A stretch of DNA of 64,000 bases from Blastobasis lacticolella (lineage: Eukaryota > Arthropoda > Insecta > Lepidoptera > Blastobasidae): positions 15,902,501 through 15,966,500 of the forward strand of contig LR990046.1 in NCBI GenBank assembly GCA_905147135.1, read 5' to 3'. Each line of letters opens with the position of its first letter. Within the stretch, counting starts at the first letter, position 1. The notes under the pieces are model-generated. The model saw only the letters and a list, made by a program, of their open reading frames with translations. It was not told where the DNA came from and did not search any database. Positions 11,169 to 22,744 of the stretch are shown here, piece after piece. A program made the position numbers and the translations under genes.

Positions 11169-11769
11169 TGTAAAGAACGCGAGTTTAGTTTGAAACAATC
11201 TGAACAGCTTGGGACGCAATTATGATCACATTATGGCAAGGATTAGATATTGTTCCTTTGCAAGGGACATGTTATTGTTAACGATCTTTAAAATTCTATT
11301 CGATCTTTTAAATACTCTTTCCAAATTCAGAATAAATACAGTAGCAACCCTAGTGAGTCGGCAAGTTTAGGTAATAATTTTCGAAGACGATGGAAGTGGA
11401 CCTTCTGTTAGTTTTCTATTTTGTGGTTACATGCAAAAAGGTCACGGGACCATGTGGGGTGATGCATACAACTGCTTCGAAATATCGGGCTTCTCGTTAA
11501 CAAAGTACGCGGTTAGAAATCCGGGACATTATGTTAACTAATTATATTATAAACTAACGGTTTTCACAATAATTCAGTGACATACTATAAGTTACTTATC
11601 ACAACAACAATCGACAACTTACATTTTTAAACATTTACGTTGTGGTGTTTTGACACAGGAAACTACCTATAAATTATTCGGTTCACATAGCATAATAATT
11701 TATTGCCTTTTTTATAACATAATATCGTAATAACATAGTTTCGTTTTTGGGCTACGAAAGTATGACCAT
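11169..11769. other. No recognised feature
   Basis: AT-rich sequence between the Penelope-like element and a LINE tail. No ORF or repeat structure that I can support. Confidence 0.45.
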
Positions 11770-12390
11770 ATTTCTAGATTTCGGTCACAGCTTAAGTGGC
11801 TCCCAATACGTATGCGTTAGAATCTCCACATTCTCTCTACCCTTTACAATGTTCTCCACAACCCCTCCGCTCCCTCCTACCTCCGTGAACGATTCCTTTT
11901 TTCCCGGTTGCAAGACAAGCCCAGCCGATCCAGCATTATGTCGCTGCTGGCTATTTCTCCCCACCAATCCGACCTTTTCTCCTACTCTTTCGCTTTACAT
12001 GCTGTAAGATTGTGGAATTCTCTGCCTCATGAAGTACGTGATAGTTCCTCTATCACGATGTTTGAGAAGCGCGTTAAGGAGCATTATCTCTCTCTATCTG
12101 TCTAATATTGTGTATATATGTATCTATATATGTATATATTTTGTTAGGTATATGGTATATATATAGGAATTTATCGATAGTATAGTCTATTTTTAATAAT
12201 TAAATATTTATGTAATGTGCACGTCTTAAACTGCTTCCAGTCATCACGTTCTCTTTGCTGTAGGCCTGCTGTAAGAAATTTCTTTTTAGAAATAAGTAGT
12301 GCCTTTTGTGTCATGTATATATTTGCCATATCTTTGTTAACATTTTTGTGTGCAATAAACTATTAAATAAATAAATAAAATAATAATTTA
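11770..12390 (+). pseudogene. 3' end of a LINE (jockey/CR1 group), 5'-truncated
   Basis: One frame from 11770 to the stop at 12103-12105 encodes the RT C-terminus: LKWLPIRMR, LHILSTLYNVL, YLRERF, then FALHAVRLWNSLPHEVR and FEKRVKEHYLSL. There is a single TAG at about 11819. The 3' UTR runs to a (TAAA)n-like end at about 12352-12390, as expected for target-primed insertion. Only the last fifth of ORF2 is present. Confidence 0.75.
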
Positions 12391-12537
12391 TATCCCTGTA
12401 AATTAATATGAGTTGGTCATACGAATGCTGCTGAGTTTCAAGCGATATTTCTCTTTTTTTTTTTATCAATGGTCTTGCATTTGACCTCAACTCACCTGAT
12501 GGAAAGCGACGATGAGGTCGAAGATGTAGTATGCTTC

Positions 12538-12700
12538 ATCATCATCATCATATCAGCCAGAAGACGCCCACTGCTGGGCATAGGCCTCCCCCAGAGATCT
12601 CCACAAAGACCGGTCCTGTGCTTTCCGCATCCAGCTGGTACCTGCGATCCTTACCAGGTCGTCGGTCCACCTTGTAGGAGGCCTACCCACGCTGCGTCTA
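12538..12700 (-). pseudogene. 3' end of an RTE-type LINE
   Basis: The minus strand encodes GRPPTRWTDDLVRIAG, then W, AQDRSLWRSLGEAYAQQW and a stop, followed by (GAT)n on the minus strand. This is the very common C-terminal tail of lepidopteran RTE LINEs. The reading frame continues unbroken into a different LINE tail at 12701. Confidence 0.8.
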
Positions 12701-12880
12701 TCGGTAGTATGCTTGCCTAGAAGATACCTATTCACTCTTGATTTGAAGACCCCAAGGTTATACTTATCGGGGAACAATGACTCAGGCAGAAGTTCCAGTC
12801 CTTTGCAGTGCGCATAAGAAAAGTGGATGCAAAACGCTTGGAACGAGATGGTTGGACGTCTACCATTTATTTATTTATTT
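12701..12880 (-). pseudogene. C-terminal fragment of another LINE, fused to the RTE tail
   Basis: The minus strand reads LPESLFPDKYNLGVFKSRVN, then RYLLGKH, preceded by an RTAKDWN-like piece in another frame. It resembles the C-terminal end of jockey/CR1-group RTs. It joins the RTE tail in one open frame of 74 codons (12777-12553), which looks like a chimeric junction. Confidence 0.6.
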
Positions 12881-13690
12881 CAAATAAGTTTACATACACA
12901 GCTTATGCCTAATTAATGTAAACAAAATAAACAGTAAAACTAGATAAAAGAAGAAAATATAAAAAACAAAAGGAAGTAAATTGACTAAACAAGATAGTAA
13001 CATCATTTAAACGTTATTTTGGTGGGGTGGCACTTCTGCGAAATGTAGGGTTTCCCGCATAATATCACTCCACGTGACGGCAAAAACATCGAAACTTGGC
13101 GTTGCTGCCAGTAGGGCCTCAAGCCTCGACAGAGCGAGCGGAATGAGGAGTTTTCCAATAGGTATTTAAGGCATTCCTAACCACTCACTAGATGTCGCCC
13201 CGACAATTTTGGTAATTGATAATCGCTTGAAATAGGTTCTTAGCAAACAGGATTTAAAGACTGGGTACGTTGTATTGGATAATATTATATTTGTCAATAG
13301 TTCCCACTATTTTAGAGGTTGTAATAATAATGGAACATAGTGCCAACTTCTATAAATATTTCTTTTTACACTTCGTTCAACCTTTAGCAGTTATGTTTAT
13401 ATTAATCAACACTTTATTTTCAAGTTTAGTATTTCTTGGCTGCATGAAATCACTGCCACCATCATACAGATTTAAAGAAGATTACCAAAATTGTAGGAGC
13501 GCCATCTATTGATGCTTTTTGAAACAAACTATAAATACCTACTGGAATCTCCTCATTGGGGAGTGGCGGTGCGCTTGCGTGCGCGCGGCCGGGGCGGACA
13601 GCAGGCGGTGGCGGCGCGCTCGCAGGTAGCGGTCGGGGACGTACAGACTGCACGCCTTCGTCACTAGCTCAGGGCAGTCCGATTCACCGC
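12881..13690. other. No gene; small GC-rich island
   Basis: Mostly AT-rich. Bases 13556-13660 are strikingly GC-rich, with repeated GGCGG/GCGCG. No promoter or CpG-island gene can be tied to it. The ORFs across it are low-complexity Pro/Ala/Gly and I do not call them. Confidence 0.45.
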
Positions 13691-14310
13691 GTGTTCTTTT
13701 ATTTTCAAAATTTAATTGTAATGCCGCCGCTAAAAAACGCTCTTTATTTGTACCTTGGTATTAATCCTTATCAAAATCAATTACTTCATATTCACGACTG
13801 CTTCAATACCTTTATATAACTTTTTGAATTATTCAATTCAGACATTCATTTCGAAAGATATCACGAGTTTAAAAATGTGAATATTAGAAAAAAGTCGCGT
13901 GTTTGCCGCTCAGTCCGCTTGGCTATCTAGGCAGCACGGGATACGGGGGGGGGGGGAGTCAATGTCAAGAAATACGGCCGTCAGGAGCCGGGTCGCCCCC
14001 TTCCCTCTAAAATGGTTGAGGAGACGGTTGGAACTTTTGTGATCGTAATATGGTGTCCTTTTTGTAACGGGACACTACTCAGTACATACTTAAGTATAAT
14101 ATAATTACTTCATATTATAAAACGAAGTCCCACGCCGTGTCTTACTGTCATTCTGTACGCGATAAACTCAAGAACTACTGAACGGATTTTCATGCGGTAT
14201 TCACACTCAGACTACATAGTGCGGGTTTAGACAACGTGATTCATGACGAAGGTTCAGGTGTATAATTTGTTAAGGTTTACTACCCGTGCGAAGCCGGGGC
14301 GGGCCGCTAG
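13691..14310 (+). mobile_element. Helitron (Lep1-like), 5'-truncated
   Basis: Closely matches the reverse complement of the complete element at 62088-63067, from GTGTTCTTTTATTTTC at 13691 to the 3' end. It finishes with the GC-rich hairpin and CTAG at 14307-14310, followed by T, as Helitrons do. A run of about 14 G lies near 13947. The TC 5' terminus is not present; homology starts abruptly at 13691. It sits against the C-terminal codons of the LINE at 14311. Confidence 0.85.
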
Positions 14311-16935
14311 TTCGATAATAAAAAGGGCATGGTGGAACAAGGTTGTGGAGCTCCTGGGAGCACTCATCGAAGTGAATTCGATAAAAGACCGACAAGCTGG
14401 CTACTCTACGGCGGTGTCCCAGACCCAGAAGGCGAGATTCGACAAGCGAATCATTACCAATCAGTTCTTTGACACGTCTGTCAATACAGTCAAGAGCTTC
14501 CAGCTGACACTTGGCGGACCCATCCCAGAGGTGACTACAGTACTCCATACATGACTGGACTTGTGCTTGATATAAATTGAGAAGCTGTCTAGGTGTGAAG
14601 TACTTCTTCACCTTGGCGAGGACTCCAAGTTTCTTAGAAGTCAATTGGGCTCTTGACTCAACATATGGTCCAAAGTTTAGATCTGATGATAGGGTAACAC
14701 CAAGCAGCTCCAACTTGTCGGCCAAAGGCAACGACTCACCCCGGAAAGACGGTGTTAGGTGGAAAGGGCTTCGTTTCGCTGAGAAGAGACATGTCTGGGT
14801 CTTGGTAGAATTAAACTTGACCAGGTTGGCTTCACCCCAATCAGCCACAGCCTTCAGGGTCTCATTGATGCGCTTGAGTAATGCCTCTCTGCTGGCCCGG
14901 ACCTGAGCCCCAGTAGCTCGAGCGTTCAATAGATACCTCTCTACAACAGTGCTATCATCTGCGTACCCAAGGATGCCGGGCTTTAGCAGATCGTTAATGT
15001 GGAGCAAAAAAAGTGTTGCAGAGAGGACGGATCCCTGAGGCATACCGGCATCAATTGACATCGTGTCGGATGCTGGACCCTCGACCACCACACGAAGCGA
15101 TCGATCAGGAAATTGGTTATTCAGGTACAATAGCTGGGAGATACTCAGTATGCAGAAAGCTTGCTTATCAGGCTGTCATGCCATACCCGGTCGAAAGCTT
15201 TGGAAATATCCAAGGACACAGCTAGTGCTTCACCGTGGTTCTCCACGGCTTCACTCCATATGTGTATGGCATACGCAAGAAGGTCACCTGTTGATCTGTT
15301 ACTACGGAAGCCGTATTGATGGTCACTCAACAGATCATTCGCTTCGAGATATGTCAGCAGCCGGTTATTCAGCACACGCTCAAGCGTCTTACATAGGATA
15401 GATGTTATAGATATAGGCCGATTATTCGCCGGGTCAGCGCAACTACCTTTTTTTGGCACGGGTTGGATATGTGCAATCTTCCACGCCTTCGGTACTTTAC
15501 CTACCTTTAGAGATAGGCGATATAGCCGTGTTAAGATGGGTGATAACTCAGGCGCGCAGTGCTTCAAAACCAATGTTGGTATGCCATCCGGACCACTGGC
15601 TTTGTTCACGTCGAGTTTAGACAGTTCCTTGCGCACTTTCTTCTGCCGGATGGGGATATCAGATAGAACTGAGCTACAGACTGGCAGTTTGGGTGGTGTT
15701 TTGTTTCCGGCTTCTAGACGCGAAGAATTAGCAAAAAGATATGCGAAGAGGTTTGCTTTGTCCTTAGCGGAATGGGCGAGTGATCCATCAGGTTTAAGCA
15801 GAGGGGGCAGTGATGGGCGACAGAAATTTGTCTCAACTGATTTAGCCAGGGATCAGAAAGCTTTACTACCCGCAGGATATGATGCCAGTTTGTCACCGAT
15901 TCTTCTGATGTGATCAAGTCTAGAATTTTTTATTATTCTCTTGCAGGACTTAGCGGCAATATTGTAGGCTCTCTTCTTCTCGCGAATGTCACCGGACTTT
16001 CGGAGCCGTGCGTCGGCCCAAGCTAAGTATGCCTCCTGTTTTTTCGCCTGAGCACGTCCACATTCAGGTCCAAACCAAGGCTGGGTTTTGCTAAACATTG
16101 GCACATCCGAGAACGGAATGTAGTACTCCATTGCGCAACAAATTACCTCCGTCACAGCATCTGCACAGATTGAGGGATCAGAGGGCCTAGTGTGAGTTCC
16201 GTCTCGATTTTACTTTACTATAGCATTTGCGTTTACGTGAAAATTAGTATGAAAAAATATATAGCGCCGCCTAGTGGTACGTAAATGAAGTTTTTTTCTT
16301 TATACTAATTTCGACGTAAACGCAAACGCGATAGTTAAGTAAAATCGAAGCGGAACTCACACTAGGCCCTCCGAAGAAGAGTAGCATGTTTGCCGCCAGG
16401 GGTAACACGCAAAGAAGGACCGCATCTCGTCCCAGTCCGCCGACTTATACTTCCATAAGCGTCGCGTTTCGGGCTAGGGTCGGGTGGCGAATAAAACGAT
16501 ACCAACTTCACTAGGCAGTGATCGGACCCACCGATGGGTGACGACACCGACACCGGGCATCGGTCCGGATCGGAAGTCAGCAGAATGTCCAAGCAATACG
16601 AAGTGTGGCCCTCAATGTCCGGTATCCTAGTCGCTGACCGGACAAGCTGTGACAGATTTAGCGTTAAGGCCAGCTTGTCTCTCTATCAGCTCAGATCTCC
16701 CTCCCAGCATCCATGTCCTTGTATGGTAAGAGCAATTCTCCATGGTGGCCATTGAAGTCCCCAAGAAACACCAGTTGGGCGAAAGGATACCTCTGTTGAG
16801 CCACGTCAGCCATCTCTGTGAGGTAGCCCATTAGTCTGGTCGTCTCCGCATCACCGGTATGTGATCGGTATACAGCAGCGTAAAGGCTTTTTTCCAATGC
16901 CGTATCCACCAGTACCCAAAGCAAGGAAAAACTAG
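14311..16935 (-). pseudogene. Jockey-like LINE ORF2 (endonuclease plus reverse transcriptase), broken
   Basis: Reading leftward: an endonuclease piece with FLGDFNGHHG near 16750 and GGSDHCLV near 16530; a linker at 16155-15853; then RT motifs VNKASGPDGIP (15600), YGFRSNRSTGD (15310), DISKAFDRVWHDS (15190), AGMPQGSVLS (15030) and the catalytic GYADDSTV (14965). A C-terminal thumb and tail follow, to PCPFYYR at 14315. Breaks include a frameshift near 15143, further frame changes near 15700-15850 and 16600-16690, and a MITE inserted at 16181-16371. The 5' end is lost near 16935 and the extreme C-terminus is replaced by the Helitron, so this ORF cannot act. The enzyme would have nicked target DNA and copied LINE RNA into it. 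Confidence 0.88.
16181..16371. mobile_element. Short MITE with long inverted repeats inside the LINE
   Basis: Starts GAGGGCCTAGTGTGAGTTCC and ends with its reverse complement. The arms match imperfectly over about 70 bases, leaving a centre of about 50 bases. It interrupts the LINE between its endonuclease and linker coding parts. The target duplication could not be resolved because the ends are complementary. Confidence 0.8.
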
Positions 16936-18768
16936 AGTAGGATTTTTTTTATTTTTTATACCACCAAGGTGACAAACAAGCTTACGGCCCGCCTGATGGT
17001 AAGTGATTTGTTCCCAATTAATAGACAGTTAAATGAAAGAACCGTATGCCGTGTATAGAATTTAATCGCAACTGCCAATTGCTGGTAGAAACACAAACAC
17101 GTTTTTGCTACTACCGTCATTACAAATATATCAATCCTCCACCACAAATTAACACAAATTTATAAGTTGATAATACTATCCAACGCAGTAGGTACATCAT
17201 CATTATACGTATGTTCAGATGTAGGTAGGTACAATATACAAGTGGGTGCTCTGTTGGTATGTGAGCTTTATGAACAGGTACATAATTTATACACCTACTT
17301 AGGTGCAATTAGATTTTACTTAACATATCCGCTTAAGCACAACATTAAATCACAATACCTACATTATTAAGCAATAGAATACAGCTAGCATATACCAGAA
17401 TGGCAAATCATAGAAGTAGCTACACAATATCAGATAGGTACAGATAGCATTCATTATAATAGCATAGTTTACATTTATGTATTGGCCGTTACACAATTTA
17501 ATATGGTAGGTACTAATCGAACTCAAGGCCGAACCTGACTGGAGGTTTCCGGATTCTCTTGATCCTCTCATCGTGTACCACGGCCTTGCCTGGGTCGGCA
17601 GACGGACGGCACGGACTGGCTAAAACCTTATCAGTCTCAGCCCGCTTAGTCGGCGCTTTGGCCGGCATGCCACTATCTAGCACAGGCGGACAGCTCGCCG
17701 GTGTCTCGGACTGCTCAGACTGGACCACTACGCTTCCCTCATCTCTACTCGCAATTGTGTCGGGGAAAATGCACGAGCTCCGCGACCTTCGCTTTATCTG
17801 ATCTATGTGCCTATGCGCCGGTGACCCATCACAAGCCTTAACCACGTAATTCCGTGGACCTAATTGGTCCAGTACCTCCCCTTTAGACCAATTTGAATTT
17901 CCTCGGAAATTTCTGTACCATACCAAGTCACCCGCCCCTAAGCCTTCCATACTACGTCGCACCGACGATTCTTTACCCGATGTAGGTTTGGGCCTATAGT
18001 GATTAGGGCGAATACAATCCAATCTAGTCCTAAGTTTGCGGCCCTGTAAAAGACGAGCAGGCGTTTCCCCTGTCGTCGTGTGCGGCGTATTATGGTACGT
18101 TAATAAAAATCGACAAGTAGCTATCTCGGGGTCCATATTTTCGCGGCGCGCCTTCTTTATAACAGATTTAATAATCTTTACTGCACTCTCGGCCGCTCCA
18201 TTCGAGGCAGGGTGGTACGATGCGGTAAACATTTGCAGTATACCATTACTTTTTAAAAAATCGGTAAACTCTTTGCTACTAAACGGGGGCCCGTTGTCTG
18301 ATACTACCTGCCTAGGTAGACCCCACCGTGACCATGACTGCCGCAACTTACTTATCGTAGCCCAAGCTGTAGTGCGGGTCATTTTAAAAACCTCGATCCA
18401 CTTAGATCTGGCGTCAACCGTAATTAAATAAGTACAACCATCTATAGGGCCCAGGAAATCCAGGTGCACTCTTTCATAGGGGCAATACGCGCGTGGCCAC
18501 GGGGCCGGCGGCGCGGCGGCCGGCGCCGGCGCGAGCGCGGCGCACGTCTCGCACGCGCGGCACTGCGCCTCCACCGCCTCGTCGATCCCGGGCCACCACA
18601 CGTAACTTCTCGCAAGTGCCTTAGTTTTAACTATGCCCATGTGAACGTCGCCATGCAGCTCTCGCAGCACCCACTGCCTGCAGGCGTGGGGCACGACCAG
18701 CCGGTGCCCCCACATTACGCATCCTAACTCGGTGTATAATTCGTGTTGTCTGTTGAAGTAGGGTATTC
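16936..18768 (-). mobile_element. Ty3/gypsy-type retrotransposon fragment (integrase plus partial 3' LTR)
   Basis: The integrase frame runs from about 18768 to a stop at 17513. Downstream on the minus strand there is a purine-rich GGTGGAGGAT near 17140, which fits a polypurine tract. It is followed by TGATATATTTG, a plausible LTR start, cut off near 16936. The protease, RT and RNase H are missing, and homology stops abruptly at about 18768, next to the duplicated unit starting near 18796. Confidence 0.7.
17513..18768 (-). CDS. Ty3/gypsy-type integrase, N-terminally truncated
   Basis: The ORF stays open above the first Met (18715) to about 18768, so the Met is internal. Visible are an HHCC zinc-binding region (HGDVHMG, then CRACETC), and the DDE core: LDFLGPI with the first Asp, VVSDNGPPFSS with the second, and HPASNGAAES with the Glu. 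A C-terminal GPY/F-like LGPRNYVV sits in a strand-rich module after GDLVWYR. All catalytic residues are present over 400 codons without a stop, so the piece is fairly young. It is a fragment because the rest of pol is absent. A run of Pro/Ala after the zinc region (18480-18560) is GC-rich. The enzyme would join retroelement cDNA to host DNA. No env or chromodomain seen. Confidence 0.85.
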
Positions 18769-19053
18769 GAGTTGTTTACAACTTTCTTTCTTTGTTTCTT
18801 TGTATCTTCGTAAAAACCGATACTTAACTCGTTATAACATTCAATAACCTCCAGTACTGATAATAAACAATCACCACCCAAACACATGCATAATTATCAA
18901 GTTTTTAACACTGCAGTTACATTAAATCATAAAACCCACAACTAACGTCAGTATCTCTGTTTGGCGCTCGACGATTATTCGCCTGCATTTTATATTTAGT
19001 GGTGATATATTATTTACAAATATTCATTTTTTTGTGTCGTATCTGGCAAACAG

Positions 19054-19090
19054 AATAAATACCATCAGACTATCACTAAACGGGTCAGTT
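19054..19090 (+). promoter_or_regulatory. TATA box and arthropod initiator for the 229-codon gene
   Basis: AATAAATA at 19054-19061 lies 33 bases before the A of an initiator-like GTCAGTT (19084-19090), about 15 bases before the ATG at 19105. The spacing is normal for RNA polymerase II. Confidence 0.5.
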
Positions 19091-19104
19091 TTTATTCTGA
19101 CACA

Positions 19105-19794
19105 ATGGCTGACAATCGTCGGATCGAGAAATGGATTGAAGACTCTGAAATGAATCAGAGTAATGTGATAGAGTTAATGAGCTCTGAGTACGAAGCACCA
19201 GGAACCTCGGAACCGAAAAGAAGAAAACTAAAGCGACGTCTTATTGAGTTACTGTCTAGTCAAAGTAAAAGTCCTCCAGTGACGTCGCAGATAGGAAACC
19301 AGATCCCAGAAGAAATCGATTCGGAACCTATGATAGCTTTGGCGCCATCTAGAGTCGCCACTCCTACGTCGAATCAGACCCAAGTGAATGGAAATCAAGC
19401 TCCTGAAAGTTACACAAACTTCTATCGGTTTCTAATAACAATGGTCATCCTGGACGACCTGAGCTTTAGAGAACCATTTATCTCAGCTGCAGACGCCAAC
19501 CGACTGACAGAAGAAGATTTGATTCTTCACGGAGTCAGACTTTACTTCAACGCGCACCACCTGAATCCTCAAGAACTAGTGAACCTGCCGTTTATTCCTC
19601 GCCCAATGGTTACAGGACAAACGATGGAGGATTTCCCGTTCTTGGATCCTCTGCTCGTTGTCCTCTGGAAGTTTGACATCGATGACATTATTTCGAATAA
19701 CTTTCAATCTCTTTGCAAACAAAGTGACGTAGCTTCTTATCATTTGTTGTTATGTAGACAAGCTCTTGGCTCCACTATGTATACAGTAATTTAA
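19105..19794 (+). CDS. Unrecognised 229-residue protein, intact
   Basis: I do not recognise this gene. The start is a good context ATG (cacaATGG) just after a TATA/initiator pair. The N-terminal third is charged and low in structure, with a basic patch at about residues 38-47 (PKRRKLKRRLIE) that looks like a nuclear localisation signal, and many Ser, Pro and Gln up to about residue 100. From about residue 105 it looks folded, with a hydrophobic FYRFLITMVILDDLSF and a conserved-looking region ending in CRQALGSTMYTVI. No transposase, RT or zinc-finger motifs are seen. A second, broken copy lies at 34302-35175 in reverse orientation. Being intact, promoter-bearing, duplicated and free of nearby host repeats fits a virus- or wasp-derived gene as well as an unknown host or transposon gene. 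Confidence 0.6.
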   Translation: MADNRRIEKWIEDSEMNQSNVIELMSSEYEAPGTSEPKRRKLKRRLIELLSSQSKSPPVTSQIGNQIPEEIDSEPMIALAPSRVATPTSNQTQVNGNQAPESYTNFYRFLITMVILDDLSFREPFISAADANRLTEEDLILHGVRLYFNAHHLNPQELVNLPFIPRPMVTGQTMEDFPFLDPLLVVLWKFDIDDIISNNFQSLCKQSDVASYHLLLCRQALGSTMYTVI

Positions 19795-19878
19795 GAAGCT
19801 TGTGCGTGTTTTGCTAATTATTTATTCAAAAATATGGACTACTGTTTCTAAGTTTCGACATGGAATACTTTCCTTGTA

Positions 19879-22094
19879 ACTAGCATAGTTTGCTGTATTC
19901 AAATCTAGTAGACAACTGGAAAACAATCAAGTGTGAGGTGTTCGATCTTTGTTAGCTTCTTGAAACAAGAAATGGTTCATTAAGACTATCTAGTTTTTTT
20001 TTCTAAGCGAATCAACAGTTAGGGTCAACACTTTATTCTCTTGACATGAATGTAAACTATACCATAGATTCTAGTAGGTCTCGATCAAAAGAATCAAGAA
20101 AACCAAAGGAGGAATACTCACAAAAGCCAAAAGAAACATCAATTCAATGTTGGTCCTGAAATAGAAACCAAATCCTTTTTACTAAATAATTAATGAACAA
20201 TTACTTCAATTTTAAAGGAGTTGGAAAACAAACCTTTTACATGTCTTCAGTTGATCTTCATTTTGTATCGATTTTACCGGCACACTACAAACAAAACTAA
20301 AATATATTTGCCCTTGAACATATCAGCTGTTATCGGTAAGTCAACGCTCTACTTACCATTGCGCAATCAGTATTAAATAATAGGCCATTCTATATTGGCT
20401 TGGACACATTTTTACAGTGTAGTCTATTGATTGTTCCATTGTATGTATATTTCTGTCATTGGTATCAAAAATTACATCTATGACCGTATGTCATACATGT
20501 AATTTCTATTAATTCTCTGAAACAGCAAAAAAATTTAAGGGATAGAGTTTCTAAATTTCGACTTCAGAAACAATCCTGTTTATATTTTGTAAGTTTGTTA
20601 CTTGTACCAATCACGCGGTCGTTTCTTATCTCCTATTTTAATATCGACCAGTAAGACGCTGTGTGCAGTGTAGCCTCTGTTTTAAACATTATTTGATACA
20701 CAGACATGCTTCTGTGATATTTTATTATTAATTAGTAACGTAAGTGTAACGTGGCTGTTGTATTTACTTGTGAGGATAAAGACACCTTGTATTTTGCCCG
20801 GATGTCACTGGCTTGTAAGTAAATTTTAAGTTACTATACTATGATGTGCGTGGATTTTTGTCCCGTTTCAATTTGTTTTTGTTTTCATCATGTCTTATCG
20901 TCCATATTTTGTTTCCTTTTATTGTAATATAAATTCCAGGTTAACCTCTCCTCTTATATCGGGCTGGCTGTTGAGTTTCCGCACGCAACGTATAAATCTC
21001 TCAAACTCAAACCAAAGTAAATTAAAAAAATATCAAATAAAATTCAACAACTTGTGATTTCAACTTTACGCCTACTAGACTATGGTTCGCAGAAATACAA
21101 TTTAAAATTACACATGTCTGAATCATATAGCTGGTTCAGAATCTGTGTTCAGCAACTATATCAACAATAGGGAGCGTCCTTTTCAGTGAATTTATTCATA
21201 GCCAGGGATTCGAGTTACTGCTACGAAGCATGATTTACTTAAACTAGAGCTTCAGCAGTCGGAAAGAGTTTATAAGAATAATCATATTTTTACTTTATTG
21301 ATTCCACACCTCTTCACTTAACACAGAAGACATTCGAAGTTTAGAAAACATAAGAGTACGCACTAACTTATAGGTACAAAATATTATGTAGCATAATATT
21401 ATACACCTACTTATTGCACTTCTTTGGTTGGTTTCACGTAAAATAATTTATAGACTATTTATAGACACTGAGAAAGAAAAACCACAAGTACGAAGGTATT
21501 GTAAAGTTTATACCCGTATAGAATAATAAATTATCCTTATAATAACATAGAATATTCCCACTGACGTCAATAAATTTCGAATTATGGACAAAACATCTGT
21601 AAACAAATATGTTGTACTTAATGTTGAAGCAGATCTAATGTCACACAGGGGACTGAATTTTACCATGGTCGAATTTGGCAGGTTTTCTGGTTAACACTTA
21701 AAATATTACTGGGTTTCGATTCTGGTACGGAAATCGTCTCAGTTGCTGTAACATTACAATTGCATCGCATGTCAAACGTGTGATTGTTATTCAAATGACA
21801 GATGTTGAGGTGCAACTTTCATGAGTTCGAACTTTTCCACAATTCGTTTTTTGGTACTTTAGTTGCATTGTGGTTTTATATGGCTGTTGGTACTCCAATA
21901 AATAAATAAATTACTACGTTGCATCTTTCTTAGTTGTCAAACTGCCTTAAATTCTGTAAACGAAAACGTGTCAAAGGTTGAACAAGGATTTAACTGGGAT
22001 GATGCTGGGACTGACTCGATACCTCGACGTAGTTATGGTAACATTATAGTTACATTGCAACATAATAACAACTGCATTGCACACCAGAATCGGT
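19879..22094. other. AT-rich block without recognised repeats
   Basis: About 2.2 kb with no long ORF and none of the window's SINE, LINE or MITE families until SINE pieces near 22095. The lack of familiar repeats resembles 35.5-39 kb. Confidence 0.4.
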
Positions 22095-22390
22095 ACCCAG
22101 GGTCACGGAGGTCAGATGTCAGTCACCCTATAGCTCACCTAGGTTAAACATAACGACGTTCAATTCGAGTTTGGCGGTCGCAGCAATAGGATCGCAATGA
22201 CGTCATACATTATAATTTACGTTCAATTTGAGTTTGGCGGTCGCAGCAATAAGATCGCAATGACGTCACACATTGTAATTTACGTGACGTCATTGCGATC
22301 TCATCGCTTATAGATGGCGACGTTCGAGATAAGCGGTCGTACCCCTGATCTGCGATATTCGACGCGCGAGAGCACAACCGGGATATTGAC
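22095..22390 (+). repeat. SINE A pieces around a TGACGTCA-rich fold-back
   Basis: GGGTCACGGAGGTCAGATG near 22100 and GCGCGAGAGCACAACCGGGA near 22364 are SINE family A segments. Between them a unit with GTTTGGCGGTCGCAGCAATA occurs twice (near 22165 and 22230). Bases 22252-22268 and 22285-22301 form a perfect 17-bp hairpin stem. TGACGTCA occurs at 22198, 22261 and 22285. Confidence 0.75.
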
Positions 22391-22744
22391 GACACGATGA
22401 TTATTTTATTATTTAGATCCAAGGTCATGGATATAGTTCTTATAAAGAAAGAAAAATTCGACTAGAAAAAACTAACTATAGACATTAAGATGATGGAACC
22501 TATCTAGACCAGGCAACTAACTACCTCTGGTTTGGTAGACAATATTGGAGTCAATGAAATAAAAAGCTGAAGTTCAATATGTAAGTACTTAAGCAGGTAG
22601 TCCATACATAGTAATAGACTAAGTCGCTTCCCGCTGTCTATCTCTCTGAATCTATGTATGTATGTAGGCTAGATCTTTTGAACTACGTCACGGATTTTAA
22701 TGCGGTTATCAATCGAGTGAGTCCAGAGAAAGATTTTTAAGCAG

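Larger units (their letters stand above)
18796..19878 (+). repeat. Duplicated unit of unknown origin, copy 1
   Basis: From TTGTTTCTTTGTATCTTCG to ATACTTTCCTTGT this matches the reverse complement of 35488-34302 closely, including promoter, coding region and 3' flank. The left limit is within about 30 bases of the gypsy fragment's end. The two copies differ inside the 3' part of the gene. It does not resemble any transposon family I know. Confidence 0.8.

Noticed and set aside
13462..13819. Pro/Ala/Gly-rich ORFs across a GC-rich island
   Set aside because: Low-complexity translation of GC-rich DNA on both strands; no domain and no promoter evidence.
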